A stretch of DNA of 64,000 nt from Vibrio litoralis DSM 17657 (lineage in GTDB: Bacteria > Pseudomonadota > Gammaproteobacteria > Enterobacterales > Vibrionaceae): contig NZ_KE384566.1 in assembly GCF_000426765.1 (NCBI RefSeq), positions 465,530 through 529,529 of the forward strand, written 5' to 3'. A program made the translations under genes and the position numbers. Positions within the stretch are counted from its first letter, which is position 1, and the number at the start of each line of letters is the position of its first letter. Under the pieces are notes generated by a model, which had not been told where the DNA came from, made no database searches, and was given only the letters and a program-made list of their open reading frames with translations. This document shows positions 40,623 to 51,522 of this stretch, piece after piece.

Positions 40623-40680
40623 ATATACCCAAGTGATTTCAAAATGCTGAACACGCAGTTTGAAGCTACTTGGGTATATA
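40623..40680. repeat. Intermediate-length palindromic repeat (family A)
   Basis: ATATACCCAAGTGATTTCAA at the left and TTGAAGCTACTTGGGTATAT at the right are inverted copies around an 18-bp centre (AATGCTGAACACGCAG region). It lies between the divergent ppiB and cysS genes. Confidence 0.72.
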
Positions 40681-40714
40681 ACCTAAGGATAGCCTATTAA
40701 AGTTAGGCTTAATG

Positions 40715-40742
40715 TCGACTTAATTAGCTGATTCGGTATAAT
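40715..40742 (+). promoter_or_regulatory. Probable cysS promoter
   Basis: TCGACT at 40715-40720 and a perfect -10 TATAAT at 40737-40742 are 16 bp apart, 38 bp before the cysS ATG. It lies just downstream of the family A repeat. Confidence 0.55.
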
Positions 40743-40780
40743 CGAAAAATTATAATATTCACCAGACGCAGAAAGAGATC

Positions 40781-42163
40781 ATGTTAAAAATATATAACAC
40801 CTTGACCCGCCAAAAAGAGGAATTTAAACCCATTCATGCTGGAAAAATTGGCATGTATGTTTGTGGTGTGACCATCTACGATCTCTGCCATATTGGCCAT
40901 GGGCGTACTTTTGTGTCGTTTGATGTGGTGTCTCGCTACCTACGTTTTGTTGGTTATGATCTAACTTTTGTGCGAAATATTACGGATATTGACGATAAGA
41001 TCATTAAACGTGCAGCAGAGAACAATGAAAGCTGTGACTCATTAACAGAACGTTTAATTGAAGAAATGTACGCAGATTTTGATGCGCTCAATATTAAACG
41101 TCCAGATGTAGAGCCTCGTGCGACCCATTATATTAAAGAAATTATCGAATTGGTTGAGCGCTTAATCGAGCGTGGCTTTGCCTACGTTGCTGCTAATGGC
41201 GATGTGATGTTTGAAGTGAAAAAATTCGAACAATACGGCAAGCTATCTGGTCAGGATTTAGAGCAATTACAAGCTGGTGCTCGCGTAGATGTTGAAAGCG
41301 CGAAACGTAGTCCTATGGATTTCGTAGTTTGGAAAATGTCGAAGCCAGGTGAACCAACATGGGAATCACCTTGGGGGCCGGGTCGTCCAGGCTGGCATAT
41401 CGAATGTTCGGCAATGAACTCATCGATTCTAGGTCACCATTTCGATATTCATGGTGGTGGTTCAGACCTGCAATTCCCGCACCATGAAAATGAAATCGCA
41501 CAATCTTGCTGTGCTCACGATACGCCATACGTAAACACTTGGATGCACAGTGGTATGGTGATGGTTGACCGTGAAAAAATGTCTAAATCTTTAGGCAACT
41601 TCTTCACGATTCGTGATGTGTTAAAGCACTACGATTCTGAAACCGTTCGTTATTTCTTAATGTCTGGTCACTACCGCAGCCAGTTAAATTACAGCGAAGA
41701 AAACTTAAACCAAGCTCGTGCTTCACTAGAGCGTTTATACACTTCGTTACGTGGTTTGGATTTATCTGTTGCGCCTGCTGGTGGAGAAGAATTTGTTGCT
41801 CGTTTTAGCGCGGCAATGAATGATGACTTTAATACGCCAGAAGCATACTCAGTGCTATTTGATATGGCTCGTGAAGTAAACCGTTTGAAAACCGTTGATA
41901 TGGATAAAGCCTCGGCACTTGGCGCTTTAATGCGTGAATTAGCCGATGTGATTGGTATCTTGCATCAAGACCCAGAAGCATTCTTGCAAGGTGAAGCGGG
42001 TAGTGATGACGAAGTGGCTGAAATTGAAGCGTTAATTAAGCTACGTAATGACTCTCGCGCCGCAAAAGATTGGGCAAATGCCGATCTTGCTCGTGATAAG
42101 TTAAACGAGCTTGGCATTGAGCTAGAAGATGGCCCAGACGGTACTACTTGGCGTCGTAAGTAA
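40781..42163 (+). CDS. cysS: Cysteine--tRNA ligase
   Basis: Class I synthetase charging tRNA-Cys, with a zinc ion that selects cysteine. The zinc-binding Cys28 is in [10 protein letters not shown], the HIGH signature is CHIGHGRTF, and KMSKS is present as [16 protein letters not shown]-type zinc residues occur in [10 protein letters not shown]. 460 residues, equal to E. coli (461). Convergent or divergent order ppiB / cysS is the same as in E. coli. A strong terminator follows. Confidence 0.97.
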   Translation: MLKIYNTLTRQKEEFKPIHAGKIGMYVCGVTIYDLCHIGHGRTFVSFDVVSRYLRFVGYDLTFVRNITDIDDKIIKRAAENNESCDSLTERLIEEMYADFDALNIKRPDVEPRATHYIKEIIELVERLIERGFAYVAANGDVMFEVKKFEQYGKLSGQDLEQLQAGARVDVESAKRSPMDFVVWKMSKPGEPTWESPWGPGRPGWHIECSAMNSSILGHHFDIHGGGSDLQFPHHENEIAQSCCAHDTPYVNTWMHSGMVMVDREKMSKSLGNFFTIRDVLKHYDSETVRYFLMSGHYRSQLNYSEENLNQARASLERLYTSLRGLDLSVAPAGGEEFVARFSAAMNDDFNTPEAYSVLFDMAREVNRLKTVDMDKASALGALMRELADVIGILHQDPEAFLQGEAGSDDEVAEIEALIKLRNDSRAAKDWANADLARDKLNELGIELEDGPDGTTWRRK

Positions 42164-42196
42164 GATAAACCTGAATAACGGTAATTGATTAAATAG

Positions 42197-42233
42197 GGCT
42201 TGTGGTATTTAAAGAGATACTGCAAGCCTTTTT
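42197..42233 (+). terminator. Terminator of cysS
   Basis: GGCTTGTGGTAT (42197-42208) pairs with ATACTGCAAGCC (42217-42228) with two G-T pairs, loop TTAAAGAG, then TTTTT. Confidence 0.9.
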
Positions 42234-42272
42234 CTTGAAACTCGAAATTGATAACTAGAAAGGCTTTTTCCT

Positions 42273-42851
42273 TTGGCACAGATGTATTTTTATTACTCAG
42301 CGATGAACGCGGGTAAATCAACCACACTGCTTCAATCTTCTTTTAACTACTGTGAACGTGGCATGAATCCTGTTATTTTCACAGCAGAAATCGATAACCG
42401 TGATGGTATTGGTAAAGTGAGCTCTCGTATTGGCTTGCAGTCAGATGCGTACTTATATAATGCCGCTACCAATATGTTTAGTGCGGTTAAGGCCTTATGT
42501 GAAAAGGAAAAGATTCACTGTGTCATGATTGATGAGTGTCAGTTTTTAAACAAAGAACAAGTGTATCAATTAACCGAAGTGGTGGATAAATTACACATCC
42601 CCGTATTATGTTATGGCTTGCGTAGCGATTTCTTAGGCGAGTTGTTTGAAGGTAGTCAATACTTGCTTGCTTGGGCAGATAAACTGGTTGAACTAAAAAC
42701 CATTTGCCACTGTGGACGCAAAGCGAACATGGTGATTCGTATGGATGAGCGTGGTAAAGCGATTGCAGAAGGTGACCAAGTGGCAATAGGCGGTAATGAC
42801 CGTTATGAGTCAGTATGTCGTCTCCATTATAAAGAAGCACTAGGTAAGTAA
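42273..42851 (+). CDS. tdk: Thymidine kinase
   Basis: Class II thymidine kinase of pyrimidine salvage, phosphorylating thymidine with ATP. The P-loop is [17 protein letters not shown], the Walker B-like MIDECQFL follows, and a structural zinc site is formed by CHCGRK and the later CRLH. TTG at 42273 is the likely start: it yields [16 protein letters not shown], matching the E. coli N-terminus [16 protein letters not shown], with AAAGG upstream. The ATG three codons on is the alternative. 192 residues. Confidence 0.95.
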   Translation: MAQMYFYYSAMNAGKSTTLLQSSFNYCERGMNPVIFTAEIDNRDGIGKVSSRIGLQSDAYLYNAATNMFSAVKALCEKEKIHCVMIDECQFLNKEQVYQLTEVVDKLHIPVLCYGLRSDFLGELFEGSQYLLAWADKLVELKTICHCGRKANMVIRMDERGKAIAEGDQVAIGGNDRYESVCRLHYKEALGK

Positions 42852-42910
42852 TCTCAACTGAGGTTAAGTGATCGCCAACGCTCGCGATGACTTTATAAAG
42901 CATGAAATTA

Positions 42911-42945
42911 GGGCCTATGACTCATACTGAGTTATAGGCCCTTTT
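42911..42945 (+). terminator. Terminator of tdk
   Basis: A 14-bp stem (42911-42924 with 42928-42941, one G-T pair, loop TAC) followed by TTTT. It separates tdk from the convergent ATP-grasp gene; the reverse strand lacks a good T-run. Confidence 0.88.
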
Positions 42946-43013
42946 GTTATCTATACGCTGTAAAGCTATTCGCTGTAGAGCTAGTTTTTAAAACTACTCT
43001 TTGCAAAAAAAAC

Positions 43014-43985
43014 TTAGAACCGCGGTTTTGAGGCAAATTGTTTTGCTGCGTATGCCACGCGTTCTTCTGGTGTTGGATAATTTAACGGCGTACCTAGGTT
43101 TTCGATATGTTGCAAACGAGGCAGTAAACCTGCGCCATTAGCAATTTGGATCGCAAGACCAGGTCGAGCATTAAGCTCTAATACCATCGGGCCTTCTTCT
43201 TTATCCAATACCATATCGGTGCCCATGTAACCTAATCCGGTCATTTCCCAAGCGCTAGAGGCTAACACCAGTAACTTTTCCCAGTTTGGCACCACGAGGC
43301 CGCTAAGCGGTTTATCCGTATCAGGATGGTGGGTAATAGGGAGGTCAAATTGAACGGCACGTACTGCACGGCCCGTTGCAATATCTAAACCTACGCCAAC
43401 CGCACCTTGGTGCAAGTTCGCTTTACCATCCGATGCGGCAGTAGAACAACGCATCATTGCCATAACAGGGTAACCTTTAAACACGATAACGCGGATATCA
43501 GGCACACCTTCGTAGCTGTAACCATCAAACGAAACATCATCAAATTTAATTAGGTTCTCAACGACCGCAACATCATTTTGGCCACCGAGTGAGAATAAAC
43601 CTGCCAATGCATTACTAATATGCCGTTCAACATCTTGCTCATTAATCGCTTGACCTGATGGTTTAATATAAACCCCGTCTTTATGTGAAATAATAACTAA
43701 AATTCCTTTACCACCAGAACCGCGAGCCGGTTTAATCACAAAACCCGGCCAGTCTTTAACCATGGCATGGATACGCTTTACTTCAGCTTGTTGGTCAATA
43801 ACACCAATTAACTTAGGTACGGTTGCACCGTGCTCTTGAGCAATGATTTTAGTTTTTAGCTTGTCATCCACTAGTGGGTACTTAGAACGGTCGTTATAGC
43901 GCCCAATGTAGGCGCCATTACGTTTGTTCATGCCCATAATGCCTTTAGCATGTAGTTTTTGAGGAGACGTAAACATTGAAAACAT
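43014..43985 (-). CDS. RimK-related ATP-grasp ligase (alpha-L-glutamate ligase-like)
   Basis: A 323-residue ATP-grasp enzyme of the RimK-related branch. The N-terminal GIMGMNKRNGAYIGRYN is typical of this subfamily. The ATP-binding loop is FVIKPARGSGGKGILVI, and the metal residues lie in VLELNARPGLAIQIANG. RimK relatives add glutamate or other amino acids to proteins or peptides. The substrate of this branch is not known to me. It is the third gene of a minus-strand operon, four bases after the transmembrane transglutaminase-like gene. Lack of a signal peptide puts it in the cytoplasm, on the other side of the membrane from the protease. Confidence 0.87.
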   Translation of the reverse strand: MFSMFTSPQKLHAKGIMGMNKRNGAYIGRYNDRSKYPLVDDKLKTKIIAQEHGATVPKLIGVIDQQAEVKRIHAMVKDWPGFVIKPARGSGGKGILVIISHKDGVYIKPSGQAINEQDVERHISNALAGLFSLGGQNDVAVVENLIKFDDVSFDGYSYEGVPDIRVIVFKGYPVMAMMRCSTAASDGKANLHQGAVGVGLDIATGRAVRAVQFDLPITHHPDTDKPLSGLVVPNWEKLLVLASSAWEMTGLGYMGTDMVLDKEEGPMVLELNARPGLAIQIANGAGLLPRLQHIENLGTPLNYPTPEERVAYAAKQFASKPRF

Positions 43986-43988
43986 CGT

Positions 43989-45497
43989 TTAGTCCTCCGC
44001 TAATGGTTTGAATCTTTTCAGTTCTAGTAGGCGGTATCCAGTGTAGTTACCTAGCGATAAGATACACGCTAAGATGATGAACTGAGTACCGATGAAGTTG
44101 AAAGTAATATGCTGAACATATGGGTTAGTCATGGCTAGGTAGATAAGTACTGCGGTGAGTAGTGAGCCACCACCTTGCATAAATACTTCTTTCGCGCCTT
44201 CTTCTTCCCATAGGATAGACATACGTTCAATAGTCCAAGATAGAATGATCATAGGGAAGAACGTAATGGTTAAGCCTTGCGTCAATCCAATGTTGAATGA
44301 CACGATGGTGAAGATAGAAATAATTAAGATTACGGTAATAATCACCGCCGATATTCGCGACACCAGCAGTAAGTTAAGCTTGGATAGATAACCCCTGATA
44401 ATTAAGCCGGTACCGACAATAAGCAAAAAGCCGATGATACCAGGTAGTAGCTGAGTCTGAACAAAGGCCACTGCAATCAGTACTGGCATAAAAGTACCAG
44501 ATGTTTTCAAACCGATAAGAACACGTAAGAATACAACGATTAACGCACCGATAGGGATCAGCATGATGGTTTTAAACATCGCCTGTTCTTCTAGCGGTAA
44601 GCTATGAATTGAGAAGTTCAATAAGTTATCAGCAACCACTTTTTGCTTAGTTGCATTACTTGGTGATACATCTTGAGCCAGCATAGAGAAGAATACTTTA
44701 CTGTTTTTACCACCGATAACATCCAGTAGTGAAACGTTCGATTCATCCCAAATTAACATGTTGCCTTGTTTTCCCTGTTCAGTACTGTCAGGGTTAAACA
44801 GTTGCCATACTTCGCCATCCCACACTTCAATCATAGGAATGATCGACTGACGACGACGACCATCTTCTAGCTCAATAACACCAACGGTTTTACTGTAGAT
44901 TTCAGATGACGCTAAGATTTTACCAATCGCTTCAACTTTGCTGAAATCATCCAGAAGTAGAGAAGCGTTTTGGTTATCAGGATCGTTGAATTGTTTGATT
45001 AACTCACGAGCAAATGTCGTGTTATCTGCCGAACGCTCAGAAGCTTGGGTAGTAATCGCATCAACCGCTGCTTGCTGTGGACCAGTAAAGGTAGGAGCCA
45101 CTAAGTCAGTTTCTACCGGTGGTAAAATTTCTGCTTGTGATTGAGGATCCACTAAGAACTGAGTTTTGTAGTAAATGGTTTGTGGACCTTTCGCATCACG
45201 TATTGACCATTCAGCGCGGCGGCCAGTATCCGTATTGATGTAAGATAAACCATAGCCAGGTGATGAGGCACTTTCATCAATCAGGGTAAACCCATCTTGA
45301 GTATGTGGCGCGGCTAGGGATACTTTAGCAGGGCCTCCTGTGGCAGTAAATTCTACGCGAGCTTCAATATCCCATATTTGTCGAGATTCACCTGGTCCCC
45401 AAGGAACACCATAATCTTGATGACGCATGACGCTCAAAGTGAGCCCGGTGATGACAAGTATGGCAATGAGAAAATAAAATGGCACTCTAGACGTCAT
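43989..45497 (-). CDS. Membrane protein with inactive transglutaminase-like domain (7-TM transglutaminase family)
   Basis: A 502-residue protein. An N-terminal membrane anchor (about 5-23) is followed by a periplasmic region with beta-rich (about 40-130) and transglutaminase-like (about 150-260) parts. About seven membrane helices occupy 305-490 (LIPIGALIVVFLRVLIG onward). The transglutaminase-like part contains WDGEVWQLFNPDSTEQG, but I see no Cys in a position to complete the Cys-His-Asp triad; hence the family name inactive transglutaminase. It lies 23 bp after the retropepsin-like lipoprotein gene and 4 bp before the ATP-grasp gene. It probably couples the periplasmic protease to the cytoplasmic ligase. 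Confidence 0.84.
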   Translation of the reverse strand: MTSRVPFYFLIAILVITGLTLSVMRHQDYGVPWGPGESRQIWDIEARVEFTATGGPAKVSLAAPHTQDGFTLIDESASSPGYGLSYINTDTGRRAEWSIRDAKGPQTIYYKTQFLVDPQSQAEILPPVETDLVAPTFTGPQQAAVDAITTQASERSADNTTFARELIKQFNDPDNQNASLLLDDFSKVEAIGKILASSEIYSKTVGVIELEDGRRRQSIIPMIEVWDGEVWQLFNPDSTEQGKQGNMLIWDESNVSLLDVIGGKNSKVFFSMLAQDVSPSNATKQKVVADNLLNFSIHSLPLEEQAMFKTIMLIPIGALIVVFLRVLIGLKTSGTFMPVLIAVAFVQTQLLPGIIGFLLIVGTGLIIRGYLSKLNLLLVSRISAVIITVILIISIFTIVSFNIGLTQGLTITFFPMIILSWTIERMSILWEEEGAKEVFMQGGGSLLTAVLIYLAMTNPYVQHITFNFIGTQFIILACILSLGNYTGYRLLELKRFKPLAED

Positions 45498-45520
45498 AAC
45501 TTTTCCTTAACCAGTCTAAA

Positions 45521-46324
45521 TTAATTGTTATTAATATTATTTTTTGATGTATTTGATACTGCTTTAGATTCGATAAACTCTCGGCTTACATCGACATAAG
45601 CAATATCTTGAATAAATTCACGGCCTAATAAAATAGGATAATCCATTTGAGAACGATCAGCTAAAGTGAATTGAGCTTTTTCATGTACGCTGCCAATCTT
45701 GATCCAAAGCTCAACAACAGGTCTGCGTTCTAAAGCATTAGTACTTGATTGCCGAATCTTAACATGGCGTACAATTGGCGCTTCTACCCATTTACGATCT
45801 TCGGGGGCTGTTTGATCGGATATATGGAATTTAACCCATTTTTTCCCATTACGCTCAAATTCTTGTAAATCTACAGCATTAATTGAAGAAGTTGTGGCTC
45901 CGGTATCGACTCTGGCGACAAAAGCACTTTTAACGATATCGATATCAACACTTTCTAATGAACCTAAGGTAACCATGCCAGGACGAGTTTGCGGTTCAAG
46001 GTTAGTCACGACAATATTTGAGGTTGCCGATGGTGAAGAAGAAGTCGTTTGTGCTTTACGTGCGGTAGCAATAAAGCGTTGTTGGTTGTGCTTTAACACT
46101 TCAACTTCATTACTTAAGTTAATAACTTCGGACTCTAAACTTGCAATATAGTCAGTCTGTTTATCAAGATTAGAATCAAGTTCTTCAATTCGATTGGAAA
46201 GCTTTTCTTCGCTTTGATTGATTACTGCAATGGTTTGCTCAGAATAATGTTCTCCGGTCATATATGCGCAGCCGGAAAGTGAACCTAGGGCAAAAACTGC
46301 AAGTCCTAATGATTTTTTGAGCAT
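45521..46324 (-). CDS. Retropepsin-like protease lipoprotein (first gene of the operon)
   Basis: A 267-residue lipoprotein: signal peptide with lipobox LSGC, acylated Cys19. A coiled coil covers about 30-90 (EEKLSNRIEELDSNLDKQTD), then a Ser/Thr-rich linker to about 118. The protease-like domain (about 120-255) carries VDTGATTSSIN with DTGA at 140-143 and YPILLGREFIQDIAYVDVS. The domain is closely similar to the orphan at 8051-8647. The DTGA and LLGR elements fit single-domain aspartic retropepsins better than the zinc-protease name often attached; some databases use RloA for such proteins, as I recall. The substrate is unknown. Residues DYPIL-Gly at the second site suit a homodimeric active site. 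Confidence 0.84.
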   Translation of the reverse strand: MLKKSLGLAVFALGSLSGCAYMTGEHYSEQTIAVINQSEEKLSNRIEELDSNLDKQTDYIASLESEVINLSNEVEVLKHNQQRFIATARKAQTTSSSPSATSNIVVTNLEPQTRPGMVTLGSLESVDIDIVKSAFVARVDTGATTSSINAVDLQEFERNGKKWVKFHISDQTAPEDRKWVEAPIVRHVKIRQSSTNALERRPVVELWIKIGSVHEKAQFTLADRSQMDYPILLGREFIQDIAYVDVSREFIESKAVSNTSKNNINNN

Positions 46325-46453
46325 ATTAAACCGTTATATTCCATGTTAAGTGTTTGTTGTGCAAAGTTTAGCGTATCTCGATCCGACCGTGAAGCGCTTT
46401 CACCTCATGTAAGAAGAATCTTTAACTATTTGAAGAATCACCTCTAGTTTTCA

Positions 46454-47425
46454 TTACGGGTTTTTGGCGATCAAAATAGCACGACGTGGGGCAGGGTAGC
46501 CTTCAACTGTTTTGTTTGGATCGTTTGGATCAAGATAATCCGGTAATGAATTGTGGGTCATCCAATTGGTGCTTCTTTGCTCTTCGGTGGAAGTGACGTT
46601 TTCATCGACAATTTTCACATCAATAAAGCCGCATTTTTCTAACCACACTTTTAGTGCTTTGGCAGAAGGGAAAAAGTAAACATTACGCATTTGCGCGTAG
46701 CGATCTGCAGGTACTAATACCGCATTTTCATCTCCTTCAATCACTAAAGTTTCCAGCACTAACTCACCACCAGACACTAATTGGTTTTTGAGTTGGAGTA
46801 GATGGTCAAGTGGTGAACGACGATGGTAAAGCACACCCATGCTAAAGACAGTATCAAAAGCTTTTAGTTCAGGTAGTTGTTCAATCCCAAGCGGTAATAG
46901 ATGAGCACGTTGGTCGCCGCCCATCAATTTACGAATCGCTTCAAATTGGATTAAGAATAAATGAGATGGGTCGATACCAACACATAAGCGGGCACCGGCA
47001 CCAAGCATGCGCCACATGTGATAGCCATTACCACAACCAACATCGAGAACTGAACGATGTTTTAAATCAGAGATATGCGGTAGAACGCGATCCCATTTCC
47101 AATCCGAACGCCACTCGGTTTCAATATCCAAGCCATGAACATGATAAGGCCCTTTACGCCAAGGGTGGAAGGTACGCAATAAGCTCTCAAGTTTCTTTTG
47201 TTCGCCTAATGCAAAAGGCTGGTTGTTGGTAATACTAACTTGAGAAGTAATATCAATATTATCCGGTTTGATATCGGTAATTTTATTGAGCGCTTTCACC
47301 CAGCGTTCAAAGTCGCCATGCTCAGCATTCTGCCAATCAGTCAGTTGTTGCGGTAGGGTATTCAACCAAGGTTGCAGACGAACATCTTGAGCAATCAGTT
47401 GATAAAAATTGGCAAAATTAAACAT
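46454..47425 (-). CDS. cmoB: tRNA U34 carboxymethyltransferase CmoB
   Basis: Uses carboxy-SAM made by CmoA to turn 5-hydroxyuridine-34 into cmo5U in six tRNAs, widening wobble decoding. Its motifs are [35 protein letters not shown] (cofactor site) and [17 protein letters not shown]. 323 residues, same as E. coli. It follows cmoA by 67 bp on the same strand, the conserved cmoAB pair. Confidence 0.97.
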   Translation of the reverse strand: MFNFANFYQLIAQDVRLQPWLNTLPQQLTDWQNAEHGDFERWVKALNKITDIKPDNIDITSQVSITNNQPFALGEQKKLESLLRTFHPWRKGPYHVHGLDIETEWRSDWKWDRVLPHISDLKHRSVLDVGCGNGYHMWRMLGAGARLCVGIDPSHLFLIQFEAIRKLMGGDQRAHLLPLGIEQLPELKAFDTVFSMGVLYHRRSPLDHLLQLKNQLVSGGELVLETLVIEGDENAVLVPADRYAQMRNVYFFPSAKALKVWLEKCGFIDVKIVDENVTSTEEQRSTNWMTHNSLPDYLDPNDPNKTVEGYPAPRRAILIAKNP

Positions 47426-47492
47426 AATACTCTTTCTATTTTAAATACGGATATCGGTGGATATTTAGCTGAATCTTAAGGGTAAAAACAAG

Positions 47493-48675
<1,183 letters not shown>

Positions 48676-50448
48676 ATGCGCACCCAGTATTGTGGTCACC
48701 TGAACAAGTCCCTAGCAGGACAAACTGTAGAACTTTGCGGATGGGTTAATCGCCGCCGTGATCTAGGCGGTCTGATTTTTATCGATATGCGTGACCGTGA
48801 AGGTATTGTTCAAGTTGTTATCGACCCAGATATGACTGAAATTTTTGCAGAAGCAAACCAACTGCGTAATGAATTCTGTATCAAATTAACCGGTGAAGTA
48901 CGTGCTCGTCCTGATAGCCAAATCAATAAAGATATGGCAACAGGTGAAGTTGAAGTGTACGCAACGGGCCTTGAAATCATCAACCGCTCTGAAGCACTAC
49001 CTTTAGATTTCAACCAAACCAACTCGGAAGAGCAGCGTCTAAAATATCGTTACATTGATCTACGTCGCCCTGAAATGAGCGACCGTATTAAGCTACGTGC
49101 TAAAGCTTCAAGCTTTGTTCGTCGCTTCCTAGATGATAACGGTTTCCTAGATATCGAAACCCCTGTATTGACTAAAGCAACGCCAGAAGGTGCGCGCGAC
49201 TATTTAGTACCGAGCCGTGTTCATAAAGGTAGTTTCTACGCGCTTCCGCAATCACCTCAGTTGTTTAAGCAATTGTTGATGATGTCGGGTTTTGACCGTT
49301 ACTACCAAATTGTAAAATGTTTCCGTGATGAAGATTTACGTGCTGACCGTCAGCCTGAGTTTACTCAAATCGATATCGAAACTTCTTTCATGACGGCAGA
49401 CCAAGTTCGTGGCGTGACTGAAACAATGGTTCGTGACATGTGGCAAGAGCTACTGAACGTTGACCTAGGCGATTTCCCAATCATGACATTTTCTGAAGCG
49501 ATTCGTCGTTTTGGTTCTGATAAGCCAGATCTACGTAACCCACTTGAGTTAGTTGATGTTGCAGACTTAGTAAAAGACGTTGAATTCAAAGTGTTCTCTG
49601 GCCCTGCAAATGACGAAAAAGGCCGTGTTGCGGTTATTCGTGTTCCAGGTGGCGCAGCATTATCTCGTAAGCAAATTGATGAGTACGGTAGCTTTGTTGG
49701 CATTTATGGCGCGAAAGGCCTTGCTTGGATGAAAGTGAACGACCTTGCTGTAGGTGTTGAAGGTATTCAATCTCCAGTGGCTAAGTTCCTAAATGAAGAA
49801 GTGATCAACGGGATTCTTGAGTGCACTGGTGCTCAAACAGGCGACATCATTTTATTCGGCGCAGATAAAGCAAATGTAGTCTCTGAAGCGATGGGCGCTC
49901 TACGTATCAAACTTGGTCTAGATCTTGAACTCACTGATCTACAAGCATGGAAACCACTTTGGGTTGTTGATTTCCCAATGTTTGAAGAAGATGATGAAGG
50001 TAACCTGCACGCAATGCATCACCCATTCACATCTCCATTAGGCGTAACTGCAGAAGAGCTAAAGGCGAACCCTGCGGCAGCGAATTCGAACGCTTACGAT
50101 ATGGTTTTAAATGGTTATGAAGTTGGTGGTGGTTCGGTTCGTATCCACAACGCAGAAATGCAATCAACGGTATTTGATATTCTCGGCATTGATGAAACAG
50201 AACAACGCTTGAAGTTCGGTTTCTTACTGGATGCTCTAAAATACGGTACGCCACCACACGCAGGTTTAGCATTCGGTCTTGACCGTCTGGTTATGCTACT
50301 TTGTGGTACTGACAATATTCGTGATGTGATTGCGTTCCCGAAAACAACTGCAGCAGCTTGTCCGTTAACCAATGCGCCAAGCCTAGCGAACCCAGCAGCG
50401 TTAGAAGAATTAGCGATTGCGGTCACCGCAGCGAAAGAAAAAGAATAA
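48676..50448 (+). CDS. aspS: Aspartate--tRNA ligase
   Basis: Class IIb synthetase charging tRNA-Asp. The N-terminal OB-fold anticodon-binding domain (about 1-110) opens [20 protein letters not shown]. The catalytic core contains [20 protein letters not shown], motif 2 [20 protein letters not shown] and motif 3 [13 protein letters not shown], with a bacterial GAD insertion between. 590 residues, exactly the E. coli length. ATG with the upstream GAGATTGGG region. Followed by a strong terminator. Confidence 0.98.
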   Translation: MRTQYCGHLNKSLAGQTVELCGWVNRRRDLGGLIFIDMRDREGIVQVVIDPDMTEIFAEANQLRNEFCIKLTGEVRARPDSQINKDMATGEVEVYATGLEIINRSEALPLDFNQTNSEEQRLKYRYIDLRRPEMSDRIKLRAKASSFVRRFLDDNGFLDIETPVLTKATPEGARDYLVPSRVHKGSFYALPQSPQLFKQLLMMSGFDRYYQIVKCFRDEDLRADRQPEFTQIDIETSFMTADQVRGVTETMVRDMWQELLNVDLGDFPIMTFSEAIRRFGSDKPDLRNPLELVDVADLVKDVEFKVFSGPANDEKGRVAVIRVPGGAALSRKQIDEYGSFVGIYGAKGLAWMKVNDLAVGVEGIQSPVAKFLNEEVINGILECTGAQTGDIILFGADKANVVSEAMGALRIKLGLDLELTDLQAWKPLWVVDFPMFEEDDEGNLHAMHHPFTSPLGVTAEELKANPAAANSNAYDMVLNGYEVGGGSVRIHNAEMQSTVFDILGIDETEQRLKFGFLLDALKYGTPPHAGLAFGLDRLVMLLCGTDNIRDVIAFPKTTAAACPLTNAPSLANPAALEELAIAVTAAKEKE

Positions 50449-50484
50449 TCGAGCAAGTTATCTTGAGCGATAAATAATGCGAAT

Positions 50485-50517
50485 AAAACACCCACACTTA
50501 ATGATGTGGGTGTTTTT
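50485..50517 (+). terminator. Terminator of aspS
   Basis: A perfect 12-bp stem AAAACACCCACA (50485-50496) with TGTGGGTGTTTT (50505-50516), 8-base loop, and more T residues after a G. The left arm's four A residues also allow some activity in reverse. Confidence 0.93.
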
Positions 50518-50530
50518 GTTTTTATCGCAG

Positions 50531-50579
50531 ATATACCCTCTATGGCTGAAACTGCAACTCCGATTGTTTTGGGTATATA
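50531..50579. repeat. Palindrome-ended repeat upstream of ruvC
   Basis: ATATACCC at 50531 and GGGTATAT at 50571 are inverted, enclosing about 32 bp (GCTGAAACTGCAACTCCGAT part). Only the terminal ATATACCC is shared with family A; the interior differs. It lies between the aspS terminator and ruvC. Confidence 0.5.
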
Positions 50580-50614
50580 CTTCCAACACTTACGAATATA
50601 GATAAAGAGACAGT

Positions 50615-51136
50615 ATGTCCATCATACTTGGTATTGATCCAGGCTCACGTATTACAGGTTACGGTGTGATTCGCCAAGAAGGGCGGCATTTACACTATTT
50701 AGGCAGCGGTTGTATCCGTATGTCAGAAGAGGCGTTACCTGGCCGTTTGAAGCAAATCTATGCTGGGGTGTCAGAAATTATCACTCAATTTCAACCCGAT
50801 GTGTTCGCGATTGAACAAGTCTTCATGGCGAAAAATGCGGATTCTGCGCTGAAGTTAGGCCAAGCGCGTGGCAGTGCAATTGTTGCCGCGGTGAATGCCG
50901 ATTTACCGGTTTATGAGTATGCCGCACGGTTGATTAAACAAGCGGTGACAGGGACCGGTGGCGCAGACAAGGCCCAAGTTCAGCATATGGTAAAAAGTAT
51001 GCTCAAACTGCCGGCGAAGCCTCAAGCCGATGCAGCAGATGCGCTAGGTGTAGCGATTTGTCATGCCAATACCAATAAAACGCTTATTGCATTAGCGGGT
51101 AAAGCCAGTGGTGCGAGGCGTGGCCGTTATCGTTAA
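50615..51136 (+). CDS. ruvC: Crossover junction endodeoxyribonuclease RuvC
   Basis: Homodimeric resolvase that cuts Holliday junctions symmetrically. The catalytic acidic residues are recognisable: Asp8 in [15 protein letters not shown], Glu in [15 protein letters not shown], and the Asp pair in [16 protein letters not shown]. 173 residues, as in E. coli. SD AAAGAGA is eight bases upstream. It precedes ruvAB, but 386 bp of mostly repeat DNA separates it from ruvA, so RuvC may be expressed separately. Confidence 0.97.
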   Translation: MSIILGIDPGSRITGYGVIRQEGRHLHYLGSGCIRMSEEALPGRLKQIYAGVSEIITQFQPDVFAIEQVFMAKNADSALKLGQARGSAIVAAVNADLPVYEYAARLIKQAVTGTGGADKAQVQHMVKSMLKLPAKPQADAADALGVAICHANTNKTLIALAGKASGARRGRYR

Positions 51137-51178
51137 TAAAGATATATAGTACTGGATGTTTATCCAGTTAATTATTAT

Positions 51179-51447
51179 TATACCCAAGTAACTTCAAGAT
51201 GCGAGTTTCAGCAAGATTAAAACAAGCTTTAGACAAGACAAATTGAATATGATCATAGTTATTCTATCTCTATTCAATTTAACGCAGTATAAAGCTTGTT
51301 TTAACTTGCCCTTCGGGAGCTTCATCCAAACCTTTATGCCGCGTCAGATTGGTTTGAAAGGTGCTTACATTCCTTCGCCAATCTTCCTTGCCTAAAGATT
51401 TGGATGATAGCTCTGAATCCTGTATCTTGAAGTCACTTGGGTATATA
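51179..51447. repeat. Full-length 270-bp palindromic repeat (family A) between ruvC and ruvA
   Basis: Outer ends TATACCCAAGTAACTTCAAG and its inverse ACTTGAAGTCACTTGGGTATA. Inside, AAACAAGCTTTA (about 51223) is inverted as TAAAGCTTGTTT (about 51290) around AAATTGAATA/ATTCAATTT arms. A third set, ATTGGTTTGAAAGGTGC with CCAATCTTCCTTGCC, lies nearer the right end. It has nested hairpins and no usable ORF. Confidence 0.78.
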
Positions 51448-51522
51448 TCTAAATCGAATAAGAATCTTGATAAGCTTGCTTTTACTGGTAGAGCTTAATG
51501 AAACAAAAATAAGGAACATAAA

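Noticed and set aside
43014..46324. Ribosomal protein S6 modification by RimK
   Set aside because: The ATP-grasp gene belongs to a RimK-related branch with a distinct N-terminus, and it is in an operon with envelope proteins rather than with rpsF, so S6 is not a supported substrate.
51179..51447. Idea that the ruvC-ruvA gap is an insertion sequence
   Set aside because: No transposase frame and no classical terminal IS ends; the content is nested palindromes shared with smaller intergenic copies.
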